Origin: Podospora comata
Lineage: Eukaryota; Ascomycota; Sordariomycetes; Sordariales; Podosporaceae
Reading direction: 5' to 3'
NCBI GenBank assembly: GCA_017354895.1
Contig: CP071499.1
Span: forward strand, 2,728,001 to 2,792,000
DNA: 64,000 nucleotides
The notes beneath the pieces were generated by a model. The model saw only the letters and a program-made list of their open reading frames with translations, was not told the DNA's origin and ran no database searches. Within the stretch, counting starts at the first letter, position 1; the number at the start of each line of letters is the position of its first letter. The position numbers were made by a program, and so were the translations under genes. Positions 10,288 to 22,240 of this stretch are shown piece after piece.

Positions 10288-11670
10288 ATGGCATCCTTTG
10301 CGGCTGCTTGCCGCGTGTCTGCGCGCCTGGCCACCAGAAGACTGCAGCAGGATGTCACAGTTAAAAGTCCGTTCTGTTGAGCTCGAGCACAGCAAAAGCC
10401 CGCGTCACTAATATGCCCTCATATAGGTTTCCGAACATCGGCCGCCGCCCTTGCGGCTCAAAACTTCACCATGCCCGCCCTCTCCCCTACCATGACCGAA
10501 GGCAACATTGCGAGCTGGAAGATTAAGGAGGGCGAAAAGTTCCAGGCCGGCGATGTGCTCCTCGAGATCGAAACCGACAAGGCGACCATGGATGTGGAGG
10601 CCCAGGAGGACGGCATCATGATGAAGATCATGCACGGCGACGGAAGCAAGAGTGTGCAAGTTGGCACACGGATAGCAGTCGTCGCCGAAGAGGGTGATGA
10701 CATTAGCGCCCTCGAGATTCCCGCTGACGAGGTCTCCGCTCAACCTACCAAGGCTGCGGAAGCTCCGGATACCTATACTCCGGCTCCCCCAAACCCCTCC
10801 GAACCCGCCGAGCCACCCAAGTCCGACTCCACCCCCAAAGCCGCCGTTAAGCCCGGACACAAGACAACCCACAGGACCTATCCCCTATACCCATCTGTCG
10901 AACACCTCTTGAAGGTTAATGGCCTCGACAAATCCGAAGCCAAGAAGATTACCCCCACCGGACCCAACGGACGTCTGCTCAAGGGTGATGTTCTGGCTTA
11001 TCTCGGCAAAATCAAGGCCGACATTCCTGCCAGGATTGAGTCCCGATTCGAGAAGCAATCCCACCTGGATTTGAGCAACATCAAGGTCGCTGCTGCGAAG
11101 CCTGCTCCTGTTGGAAAGTCCGCCAAGGAAGCCGCTCCTGCCCCTCCTCCGGCGCCCGTCAAAGCCACTGTTACTCTCCCCGTCTCCTTGTCAGCGGTTC
11201 TCCAGGCCCAGAAGAAGATTAACGACTCCCTCGGCATCTTCCTCCCTATCTCTACGTTCATCGCCCGCGCCACCGACTTGGCCAACGACGAACTTCCGGT
11301 GCCCAAGGGGTACCAACCCACAGCTGATGAGCTCTTCAACCAGGTCCTTGGTCTAGACAAGGCCCACAGTGGAGCCAAGGTGTCCAGGGGTGCCTACGTT
11401 CCCCAGGTAGGCTCCCTTACTCCTAAGGGAGCTGTCCTTCCCAGGCCTACTGCTGCGCCTGCGAAGAAGAAGGACATCTTTGACATTCTGGCTGCCAGCC
11501 CTTCACCCAAACCCAAGGCCACCGCCTCTAAGCTGTCCCCCGGTTTGTCGGCTGTTGGACCCAACGTTTTCAGCCTGCAGGTCCCCAGAGACGAGGAGAA
11601 GAGAGCAAAGATCTTCTTGGAGAGAGTGAAGCTGGTGTTGGAGAACGAGCCAGGGCGGTTGGTGTTGTGA
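10288..11670 (+). CDS. PDX1: Pyruvate dehydrogenase E3-binding protein (component X)
   Basis: Structural subunit that anchors E3 (dihydrolipoyl dehydrogenase) to the pyruvate dehydrogenase core in the mitochondrial matrix. Exons are 10288-10366 and 10427-11670 (440 aa). The intron (GTCCGT donor, ATATAG acceptor) restores a continuous presequence running into FRTSAAALAAQ. A lipoyl domain starts at MPALSPTM (residue 42), with the lipoyl-accepting Lys78 in ETDKATMD. A Pro/Ala linker follows, then a peripheral-subunit-binding domain at about 178-222 ending GPNGRLLKGDVLAYL. The C-terminal ~200 residues lack the HxxxD-type acetyltransferase motif of E2, so this is component X and not E2. The remainder is a divergent fungal C-domain with Ala/Pro-rich linkers. 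Confidence 0.9.
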
Positions 11671-13239
11671 TTAGAAACTCTTCTTTATTTTGCGTTTTCA
11701 AAAGGATGGTTGTGTCGGAGTTTAGCATGATGAAACGGGACAAGTATAGATGTGTTTATCCATGGGTGTGTTTTGCGTGCTTACTGGTTAACTTTGATAT
11801 GTATAGAATGTATGAATGGACATATATGACTGGCCACTTTTGTTTCTTCCGTAATCCGGCTCTTATGCTCGTTGATTTCAAACTTCCGTCGGCACTCATT
11901 TTCAGACTTTCAAATTCAACTACTAATGAATAGATTTGCCAGCTTGGGTACACATCGGTCTCCGACCCATCGTCCTCTCCATTTACTTTTAATTACCCTT
12001 TCCAATCACGGGATACAAGTTACCGTTCCTCCACACCGCAGCTCCATTAGCTGCTTGTCACGATTATTTTCCTTATCTGCCCTTACTGATAGGATCTACT
12101 AGCCATAGGCTATCCATCCTCTGCCCCTAGTTCCCGCCAAAGTCCAGCAACCGCGTGCAACAACCTCAAACCCAGGGACATGTCTCGTCAAACCGGCCAA
12201 CGGGAACAGAAGGCACGTTTCGCCTGCCTCATCAAACCGTCCCTTCAAGTCGGAACCGAGAAAGAAGGGGCCCAAGACAGCTTGATTCCACTTGCTTCCG
12301 TTTATCTTTCGTGTTCTCGTCACCCCAGACACCTGCGAGACAATAGACAACCTGCTCAATGTTAAACCTTCCAAGGCAGTTTTCAAAAGCCCGGTCAGAC
12401 CTAGGGGGTATTCATCCTTTGATCGATATTCTCTCGAGGTTGAGAGGCATATGATTCATTCCTAGCTGTCAAGTCCCATAACCCCACGTAGAGAGGAACG
12501 GCTCACAAGTCCAACTTTGACACCAGCTTTGACACAAGCACAAAGCAACCCTCCCAGCCGGCATTGCCGTACTTGTTGAACTCCGTGTTGGAGTCGGGTA
12601 CTCGCCTCGATTACGCGCAAGCTCGTTGCCACAGCATGGAAACAAGAATAGTTGCCTATCATCAGTGAGAGGACAGTTTGACGATGGATAGAGTTGAGGC
12701 GAGCAGTTTACACAACGCAAGAGAAAAAAGAACTCAACATTCCACATCTTTATGAGAGTTTCCAGGCAACCTGTCAGCTGCAGCATTGTCTATGACAAGA
12801 GACCAATTGCTAATTTGTCTACAAGATTGAAGGTAGGTGATCCAGCTCCATTGCACCAACCCCACTAAGTCTAGACCACCCAATTCTAATTTCCTCTAGA
12901 CTGATTAAGTCCAAGGTAGACTCATCAGCATCTCCCGACCTAGCCGGCCAACATGTATTTAATAGATATTTGAGAGTCTGCCTGGAAGATCATAAAGAAG
13001 AACTCATCATCCCACAGGCGCCAACCAAGCAAGCAGACAATCCCATCACCCCTCAAAGTGGCCAAACCCACTTCATTGCACGATGGCTCACCCAGAAACA
13101 AAGTCCGGGGGGCCCTGCTATTTTCTTTCTCAGTCATCTAGCTCAACTGGGTTGATCAAGTCCAGAGCTATTGCTGATGATTTGATGATACATTGTGTTA
13201 TCCTGGGCCATAAGTAGCTGACCAGGTAATTACATGATG

Positions 13240-13331
13240 TTTTTTTTTTCATGAGAGGACTCGAACCTGTGATGTTTTGACATCTGTGGTGGTGGCTGAG
13301 GGGGGACTGAGCCACCTACCGCTTAGCTAAT
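13240..13331 (-). repeat. tRNA-like element with A and B boxes (SINE head or tRNA relic)
   Basis: On the minus strand there is an exact Pol III A-box consensus (TAGCTAAGCGG) followed about 53 nt later by an exact B box (GGTTCGAGTCC), the spacing of a class II (long variable arm) tRNA. Between them are a 7-bp hairpin GGTGGCT/AGCCACC and a 5-bp hairpin GATGT-CAAA-ACATC resembling a variable arm. The bases where the acceptor stem should pair do not match, and the anticodon region is not interpretable, so it is not a working tRNA. A run of 10 A follows the B-box end on the same strand (13249-13240). tRNA pseudogene or head of a short retroposed element are both possible. Confidence 0.4.
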
Positions 13332-15785
13332 GTGGTAGAGCTCTTGGATTTGTTGGGGAGGATGAGGAAGTTGCTGGCTACGAGGGGAAAGTTATGGGAG
13401 TAGCTGTTTCCTCTTTGGATGGGGTGGAGATGGTTGGTGGAGGGGCGGGGGGTTGTGGTGAGGAAGGAGCAAGTAATAAACTCTCACCTCGAGAAGCTAA
13501 CATCGGTCAAGCGGTTAGCATCGCTGGTGTCCTTATGCTCGCGCAACAGGATAGTTTCTAGTGTACCGGGACCGCCTGTCATTGTCGTTTCTCTTACAGC
13601 TGTAAGCTTATCACTTTCAATTTCATGCGAGATCGACAATCAACCTACCAACTGATCATTTGAGCCATCGCCTCTTTCTAACGGAGAGCAACGAGGTTCA
13701 TATTAGCAGGTGTAACTTCATCAATGGCACAGTCGCCGCAATCCGGGTCAACGACATATGTCTGCAGCCCACGTACACAAATAGCCAGCTTGCTCGAGAA
13801 AAGGGGCAATCTATGCAGCGGCAGATATTCAGGGGCTCATGTTGAACAACTAGATGACCAACACCGCTGGATTACAAGATGTCAATCCTCTCCTTGACCA
13901 GCTGACATCATGTGCGGTGCGCCATGTGCCCTATGTCCAACAACGGACAACGAGGCCACAAATACACGGCGCAATGGGCGACATATGCTCCATGTCGTCA
14001 CCGCTTCCACCGCACCAAACCAGCTATGCAGTGACAGTATCCCCGACTCGACGACCCAGTGAATATCCAATATTCAGAGGAGACTAAGCGCACAACTGCC
14101 ATCCCGCAGTCATGAGTTCAGATGGCAGGAGGCAGCAGGCAACGTCTTACCTTACCCAACATGAAGGCGTCAACCACCAAATCCTTCAACCCAGACATGT
14201 TTCGGCTAATAGTTGTACAAGACAGACCCTGTGAACAGCACATCATTCTAACCGCTCAGCTCTGACAGATGCGGTCCAGGCCAGGGCCTCCAACAACTAG
14301 ACCACGTTGAACCAAGACATACTTGCAAAGACTCACCTTAATCTTCTTCTTGACCTACCTTACCCACGATAGCTCAAACAGCCCGCGCCGCAGCCTCCTT
14401 CTTCACCGTTTCTCACTCATGCATACCGCCAACCCAGTCCATCCACACATGCAGCTCCCAATATCTGCGTAACATACCTACCTACCTTAGCCCTTTTCCC
14501 CGCCCCCAAACCCGCCCCCATGATCACCTCAGGGTCCATGATCATCCCCATCACAGCAGCTACCCACAGGTTGAACAATCGACATCTATCCCGTGTCTCC
14601 CGAGTTCTCCGACCCCGATTTCGGCAATATCCCCCATGCTCCGGTCCAGGTTGTGATTCCTAGTATCCAGCCGGGGAGACGGAGGCAGTCATTCTCTCCC
14701 ACTCCTCATCCATCCCGTCCATCCCCTCCAGATCTTCCCCCTCCTTTTGAAGGTGTGTATGCTGTGCGCCCATCCTTTTCATCCTTCCTCCGAGGTGGCG
14801 TTGCGAAGGGTATGAAAAATATTCCAGCGAAGACCTAAGCGGTGAGAAACAACCAACCTCGAGCTCAACCGCGCAAACAAGGTGATATGAGATAAAGAAA
14901 AAAAATCTTCAAGCACCGTACATACATGTGTATGCACATAATTATGCCTCTGAGTTGATGTTACTTACTGATACACAATCCCTCATGCAAGCACTTTAAC
15001 CCCCAGCCCCTCCCGATGAGGGGGAAGGCAGGCAAAAAAAAAAAAAAAAAGGGATCTTACCTCACCCCTCCATGAAAACCAGCCCCCAAAAAAGGCAAGA
15101 TTCTCGTCGGTGTTAATGTACAGAGGGATTCGAAGGAAAAAAGACCAAGGGAGATATCATGTAGTGTAACCCCCCGGCTACGGCAAGAACCAACTGCAAG
15201 CCCATGGCGAGGACTTTCTCTTCAGCACCGGCAGGCAGGGTAGGGTAGGATAGGATGTTCTCAGACCGCTATTTGATCTGTTCTCCCACCACATATCGAT
15301 ACCCTCAAAAAGAACAAGTGAGGGGTCAAACGATCCCTCCCTTCCTTCGCGTAAGGAAACGAAACATGAAGCTACTGCGTTACAACCTCACAAATAGATA
15401 GTCCCCTCGGGGAAAGACATTCTCTGCAGTAGTCAAGGTAGGTAAGGTACCTTATGGTGCAAAACCTCCGGCCGTCTTGCTGGTCCCTAGCTACTTACCA
15501 AGACCAAAAAATCCCATGTTTCGTGCTGCCTGTGTGTGCATTTAACCCCTCCTTTTCTTGTCGAAGCGCCGCCGGCATATAACCACATGGAAAAAGATTT
15601 GCAACCAAGAGGAGCGGTGAAGGGAAGACAAGAGGTGGGTAGATAGGAATTGGCGTATCATTTCTTTGCCACTCCCATTTACCCCGCGCGGGCGCGGGCG
15701 CGTCTAATGTGCCGGTTTCTTTCTTGAGGAACTAACAAAGCACATACCTGATGGACACAGGATGGAAGCGAGAATGTCTGACCTC

Positions 15786-15806
15786 GTGGTGGTGGTGGTG
15801 GTGGTG
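15786..15806. repeat. GTG trinucleotide microsatellite
   Basis: About seven perfect GTG units in a non-coding stretch. Confidence 0.85.
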
Positions 15807-16047
15807 TTGAATATCTGATTCCCTTGTGGTCCGTGTGTCAGGATGGAAGCGAACGACACACACTTATTCCCCCCTTCACCGTCCCATTCGGCTCTCCGTG
15901 TGGGGGTTTTTGACCCAACTTTGGTTCCCTTCAACATTCGCTTACACTGTGGAAAAGTACACATTTTCTGGGGGATGTGTCAAATTTGGTCATCCTGACC
16001 CACTGTTAGCAAAATCATCACCTTGGCAGTAAAAGCTAAGCTATCAG

Positions 16048-16985
16048 GTCTAGCTTCACAGTATCATCTAGGAACTCTCCTCTACATAATACTAGAATTG
16101 ACACAATTAATTACCTACCAAATAGAGCAAATTTGGCTACTCGTTTACTGAAAATATAGGTTATTATAGGTCGGTTAGCTCATAAATTATACTAGGCATT
16201 TATAAGGCTTTAAATAGCTTAAATTTTATATTTAAGCTATTTCAGTCTATTATAGCAGCAATATAAAGCTTTGGAGTAGCTTACTCCATTAAGTAAATAT
16301 TTTATGTAGTACTAGGTAGATATTAGGTAGGTATCAAGTTAATACTAAGAAGGCACGTAGTAAGTGCTGAGTAAATATTTAGTAGGTACTTTATAAGATA
16401 TTTTTACAGTATATAATGCCTTTGCTAAGGCTGCTACTACAAAGTATTACAGTAGTAACCTACTGTAAAATAAGCTTCATAGAAATCAATTTTAACATGA
16501 TATAATCATATGTAAGTAATTTAATTTATAATATGAAATCTTGATATTCATAATTATTAGTGATATATTAGTTAGGAAATTTATTAAATTTTAAAATTGT
16601 ATTGATATTAAAAATGCCCAAAAAATTAATCAGAAAAATTTTACGATTTAATGTTAGTATTATTATAAAAAATAAAATGAAAACCATAACTTAAAAAATG
16701 TAAGTTTATATCTAATAATAATAAAAACATTAGAAAAGTAATAAATATTATTAAATAAAAAATATAAAAATATTAAAACTATAAAGAGATTAAAATTAAA
16801 AATAAGAATATTTAGAAGTTTAAAATAAAGCATTAGTTAAGAGTATATTAAACTAATTATTTTAATTTACTGCTAATATATTTATTACTTGAATAGTAGT
16901 ACTTAAACTACTATGTCCGGCTTTGCCGTACTCCCCAGCAATTCTCCTTCGTATAATATCAGAATTAACGTAATTGACTACGTTA
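16048..16985. repeat. AT-rich repeat relic with terminal direct repeats, RIP-like
   Basis: A block of about 0.8 kb that is extremely AT-rich compared with its surroundings. It is bounded by two direct repeats of about 71 bp (16048-16118 and 16915-16985). Aligned by eye without gaps, they match at about 45 of 70 positions, and some 20 of the 25 differences are transitions. This is the pattern expected of an old repeated element mutated by RIP. The family cannot be named: a short LTR-type element, a solo fragment or a MITE-like element are all possible. It is heavily decayed, with no coding capacity left, and old. Confidence 0.6.
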
Positions 16986-17645
16986 TACCGTATCTAACAG
17001 GATGCAGCGTAGAGGTCTGGCGTCAATACACTACCTAGGCTTTCCCAATCGGGATACACCGAGCCCTCTCACCTTTGCTCACCCCCTGTCCCCAAATAGT
17101 GTACCAGGGTTATATCAAGGCCTCTTATACCCTTGAAACGAAACGCACACATTCCCATTCCCAACCGCCATAGGCGACTGCCCCTCCCTCTACCCTCGTG
17201 ATACAAAAAAACCCCGCGCTTTCTCTCAGGTGTCATGATCCCCTTCAGATGCTGTGGTGGTAAAATGCCCATCCATGATCGGAACAAACGGCAGTCTACA
17301 CCGGGATATGTCGAACCGCATCACCTGGCATCAAAACATCAGATGTTCTCTACGTCATTATCGAGATGTTGAACAAGGTCAACTGCTGTTTGTAGGGCAT
17401 CATTTTTTCTTTCCTCAACGGTCGAAGCCGTCGGGACGCGATAGGATAGGGCGGGGTAATGCACAAAACTCCACATAGACACAACTCCCACTTTCCACCC
17501 GCCCATGTCGCATTGTTCATGACGGGAAGCAGGATGTTAGATGGTGGGTGGTGTGGAGTTGGTGGTAAGGTAAGTGGGAGAAGAAGTGAAATGAATGGCA
17601 CGGCATGAGACCTGCAAGGCTTCAAAACGATGGTTGTGGGTTGGG

Positions 17646-17667
17646 TGGATGGATGGATGGATGGATG
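17646..17667. repeat. GGAT tetranucleotide microsatellite
   Basis: About five consecutive GGAT units in the gene-poor region. Confidence 0.8.
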
Positions 17668-20273
17668 ATGGGTGGGTGCATTCTTGGCATCTCTTTTGCA
17701 AGAAATTCATCGACTGGTTCAGAAGAGAGGGGCTGGGAAAAGAGGAGGATGGAAAATGAGTCGATCAAGATGATCTTGCGAGACTCCTGCATGGGATCGC
17801 AACGATCTTCGGCGCTGACGGGCATATCCAGCTGAGCTTTGGTGTCTTGAGCCGAAGATGTTCTCTTTGATTTCTCCGTTGGGTTATCGAGAGATGATAT
17901 CTGTCTTGGGTCTATGACACCTCTGGACTCGATCTACATCTCAGAAACAGACATCTTGGATGGTGGTGATGTTGGTCTCTGAAGGAGGGGCTTGCTACCT
18001 GAACCGGCAACTCCTGCACCATGCCCACCACTCGGAGGTATTTCAAGCTCAACCAACCAGTCATAACGAACCCTATCCTGCTCGACATGGAACTCGAGAC
18101 TCAGAGGCGGTGAGACCGCAGGATGCTGGCGTGAGGCAGAGCCTTTTGTTCCATAAGGAGGGACTTGGGTTTCTGAACATCAACCCCGCCGGCGGCAATC
18201 TTCGATAGTACATCGCTCCCGGAATGTCCCGCACCATCCCGCAAGATCGCACCTTCTGGCGATACACCACCGGTTGGTCGCACGAGATGCACGTTCCCGG
18301 GCCAGACTTTGACAGGCCGGCGTATCTCTAGGTCATTGGAAGGAATGTGCATTGTGGGCTATGCAACACCGAGCTGAGGGGGGGGAAAACGAACAAACCA
18401 GAAAGAAGAGGGTGTTCGACTGAGATCTTTCTCCATCCCTTTCGTACAACCCGGTTTCCTCTCCAGACAAGAGCCATTCCTAGCGTTGCTTCCATGTGTC
18501 CACACAAGCGCTGTAAAGTGTTCTGAATGTGGGGGGAGCATAGCAGATAGATAAAGCAACGCTGTCTGCTGCAGGGTTGGGTTAGCCGCGAAGCAGGATG
18601 ACATGCCACTCGGCCACCCTTCCCAATCACCGACGAGAGAGCGTTGCGGTTGCTGCAGAGTATGACATAATTCTGCCCCGTCAACAAACGTGTAAGTGCT
18701 GCGCTGGCTTGATAGTTGAGGATGGAGTCGTCGTGGTAGTTGAATGCCGTATCGATCTCCAACTCGGACATGTCATAGACATGCGTGATAGAGTAACGTC
18801 AGGGCTCCACGACAATGTTTCGAATGTCGTTCTCTTCTTTTTTTCTCCGGCTGAAGCGGTTGGTAAAAGGCATCCCGTCTTGATCCAAGCAATGGGATGC
18901 TGGAAGGATGGCATCACGGCGGTATGCCAAGGCCCTTGTGTTTAAAGAGGGAGGTCGTTGGGAGTGTGTGGGCGTGCCGGGGCCCGTGAGGTGAATGGCG
19001 ACTGACGTTGAACCCTGGATGTTAGGGTTCATGGGATGACCTTGTCGACAGGGCTTGGCTCTGGGCAACATCGGGCAATCCGCATTGCCCTCCGGATGTT
19101 GTGAGCGGGAGAAGCTTTTGCTCGAGGTCAACGACACGTAAGTAGACAACCCTATACTTGAGATATCATTTTGGGCTACATAGCATCCTAGAATTCCAAG
19201 ACCGCACAGATGCGGCGGGTTGAGATAAGTGCGCACGGAAGATCTGACGACATGTTTAGGCTGGCCTGTAATTTGGGTGCTATAGCCAGTCGGGGCAACG
19301 CATAAGGACCTAATTACCAGGGCCCGGAGCTTTTTAGCGACCATCGTTCGAGTGCAAGTAAACAAAGCGTCAGGGCTGGGGAAACAGCATTGATGCTTGT
19401 GATGCTTGTGGATGTCGAGGACAGCACCCCCCAAAAAAGATTTCTAGAAGATGTTTGAGCATCAGCATGTGTCGGCTACACGGAAGTTCGGGTGATCAGA
19501 ATGGGATCATGATGGGAAAGATCACCAGGCCACAAAAAGTCATGGTGCAAGTCCCTTTGGGCGGTTGATTTGTTGATCTGCCGTGCAGCCAAGCCTTTGC
19601 TCAGCTCCAAAACCAGCTCCGTACAGTGCTGGGTACTGTGATCAATGTCTGACGAGAAGTTCCGTCCGCTCATCGGCGCCGTTCCGGATATCAATATCAA
19701 TATCAAACTCCAACCGATATGATATCGCCGCTGATGAACGCGAATGCTCAACTCTCACCCACCACAAACGACCTTACACTATGCCACCACAGCACAACAT
19801 ACTACACCGCTTCACAGAGGCAGCCTTTTTTTCGTATCGACGTGAGCGCCGCAGCTGCGCTTCAAGCCGGGCGCTGAAGTGGCTGCATCATCCAGAGGTT
19901 GTGAGTGCTCACCAGCCTTGAGACATGCATCATCCTGCCGAAGCGCTGCAAGCCCGCATATGGTCATGATGCCGGCCATTGGCTCGAGAATCTAGTGATG
20001 CAGATGATGGCAGGGAGAGGTCCAGCTGCACTTTGATGAAATTCCATTGCTGCATGTCTTGAACTAACCACAGATTATGGGACAGCATAGCATAATATTT
20101 CTCAATATCATATCGTCGGACAGATAATAACGGAGCAGCAGGGGGCATTCTAGTGTAGATAGATAGGTAGGTTGGACTTGGACGCCCCGAGTGTGGTAGG
20201 TAGCAGTGGTGGTGGTCTGGTAGGTGCCGGCGGTCGTCAAGGAAACAGTCAAAGCGAAATGACGGTGAGTGGT

Positions 20274-20311
20274 GTGTAAGAGTGTGAGAGTGTGAGAGTG
20301 TGAGAGTGTGT
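20274..20311. repeat. GTGTGAGA minisatellite
   Basis: About four tandem units of an 8-bp GTGTGAGA-type motif. Confidence 0.75.
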
Positions 20312-22240
20312 ACATCAGAGAGGCACAGTGATCGGACAGACGGGCTGCGAAACACTCGACCCGCAAGAGATGGTGATTGATCTCCAGAGTCTGGTGGATT
20401 CGACCCGACCGACAACTCGGCCGGTGATCAAGACAGACCCAAGACCCCCAAGACCCAGGACGGGACTCAGGACCCTGATGTCGGATGGAGAAAAACGAAA
20501 AAACGGTTTGCTGGGGTGACCACAACCACAGTGCGAAGCTGGTGAGAGGAGAGAGAAGAACCAAGGCTTGGAAGCACCTCAGCAGGCAGACCCTAGGAGT
20601 GGAGGGCAGTCCTGGACAGGCATGTCACCGATACCACTAGGCGCCACCATCTCTGCAGTAGCGCTGCTTTTTCAGTGCCGCCAATCTGGAGTGCCCCCGT
20701 GCAAGGTGCAGCTCGTGGTTGGATTGGTATTTTAATTTCGCTATCTGCCCCCCTCACCACCAAGAGGACCCCTTCTTTTCCCTCTCTCTCTTTTTTCCTG
20801 CAGGTGGTAGCGCCGGGATATCTAGATAGGAAGAAGCAGCAGAAAGACGTCGTCGCCGTTGTTGTTGTTGTTGTCGTCGGTCGAAAACTCTTCACCTCAC
20901 CTCACCTCAGCCCAACCCCTCACCCTAATACCTATCTCGCCATACATAATACAGAAGGGCTCCACTCAGCTTCACCTCACACCAGACCGAACCACACCAC
21001 ACCTACCCAACTCAACCCTTCCCCGCACCCGCGTTCGACTTCACTCTGTCGCTTGCTTGGGCTCCCGTTCCGCCGGCCGCCTTTTTCGACAGAAATCCGA
21101 GAGCCCCCCCGGATTGGGTCCGAACAGTCTGGTCTCCCGCCGGCCACCACCATTCCCGGTAAGTTGAATATTTCACATTTGTATTTTCCTTGGCCGTATT
21201 TTGCGTCCAGCCTGCCAGCGAACTATCGAGCGACCGCGTCCTGCACACTCCTCCGCCCCGGCTATCGCCCAGAGAGACCGACACACCTCCCTCCGCCCCT
21301 CGAATTTTGGATCGATATCCGGTGACTGGTTTCTCAGCTCCTCCGCCCCCTCCTGCTTGCTTGCGCGTGATCTGTGGTTCATTCCTCGCCATATCGCCGT
21401 GCCCGGGAACGGGTACGTGCTGAGCCGCCCTCTTTGGTACCGCCCAACACCGAACCACCGTTATCAGCATTCGCAGTCCTCGAAACACACAACAACCACA
21501 AATGGCTGTTTGCCTGCTGCCTCGCGATATCAAATACAAAAATCAAGATTTATTTGTCTTGTCAACACCGGCAATGCACCAACATTCGCCTTGAAACGGG
21601 TCTTTGGTTTTGAAACCCCATCGGCCATATATCGACCAGAGCATGACCACAAAGCGGGTTGGGTCCCGGAGTCCTGTCCCAGCAAACCACCCTACCCTAT
21701 ATTACGCGCCACACAGCCGCTGCCCTCCCCGCAACCGACCGATTAGACAATACCTAGTTTTTGACCACTTGTCAGCCAGCTTGAACGACCGCTGTGCTAC
21801 GCCCAACTTGTCTTTAAACACCGACGGCTTCTCTCCCGGATCGCGATCTCGAAACTGTCTCTGGACCGTCCCGTGTACCTCGATAGAACCGCCTTATTAT
21901 TGTTCGCTGACAGGCTGGCCGACCTCGTTGCCTTTCCACACTTTGCCCAACGTTCCGCTGGGGGAAAACACAGACTCACTTCCTCACCGAACACACAGCA
22001 CATCTGTGCGAGGTGACGAATCGACCGACTAACATATGACACTTCGGCAGGCTGCTGTTCCACCCTTGCCACATCAGAAATTCCACCCAACTTCTCCAGG
22101 GTTTAAAATAATTGCATCGCAGGCAGGCATCCGATAGGCGTTTTTGGACGATATCCTCCTCGCCCCGCTCCAGACGTGCAGTCATCCGCTCCTTTTGATC
22201 GTCACCATCATAACCCCATGCATTCTTACTAGCCGACACA

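Larger units (their letters stand above)
11671..16040. other. Gene-poor region, first part
   Basis: 4.4 kb without a convincing protein gene. Open frames are short and in no case show a domain, codon bias or splice structure. Apart from the tRNA-like element near 13250-13325 it holds poly-purine tracts (about 15036-15050), a GC-rich run (about 15684-15700) and a GTG microsatellite (about 15786-15806). Confidence 0.5.
16986..22240. other. Gene-poor region, second part, and leader of the LRR gene
   Basis: 5.3 kb with no gene I can support. It contains a GGAT microsatellite (about 17646-17667) and a GTGTGAGA minisatellite (about 20274-20311). From about 20700 on it is pyrimidine-rich with CCTCA and GTT repeats (20858-20900). 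That last part probably includes the promoter and a long 5' leader of the LRR gene at 22241. Open frames at about 17960-18320 and 18328-18771 show no recognisable protein. Confidence 0.45.

Noticed and set aside
13490-13570. Second tRNA-like stretch (GTCAAGCGGTTAGCATCGC)
   Set aside because: Resembles a D arm but has no B box and no T arm; probably chance.
17960-18320. Plus-strand frame interrupted by one stop, with a protein-like end (RTFWRYTTGWSHEM)
   Set aside because: No start context, no homologue recognised and a stop inside; not enough to call even a pseudogene.
18328-18771. 147-codon minus-strand ORF in the gene desert
   Set aside because: No domain, unusual codon use, no supporting splice structure; length is compatible with chance.
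20675-21746. Overlapping plus-strand ORFs of 181-216 codons
   Set aside because: Pro/Ser/Thr-rich frames caused by pyrimidine-rich leader DNA upstream of the LRR gene.
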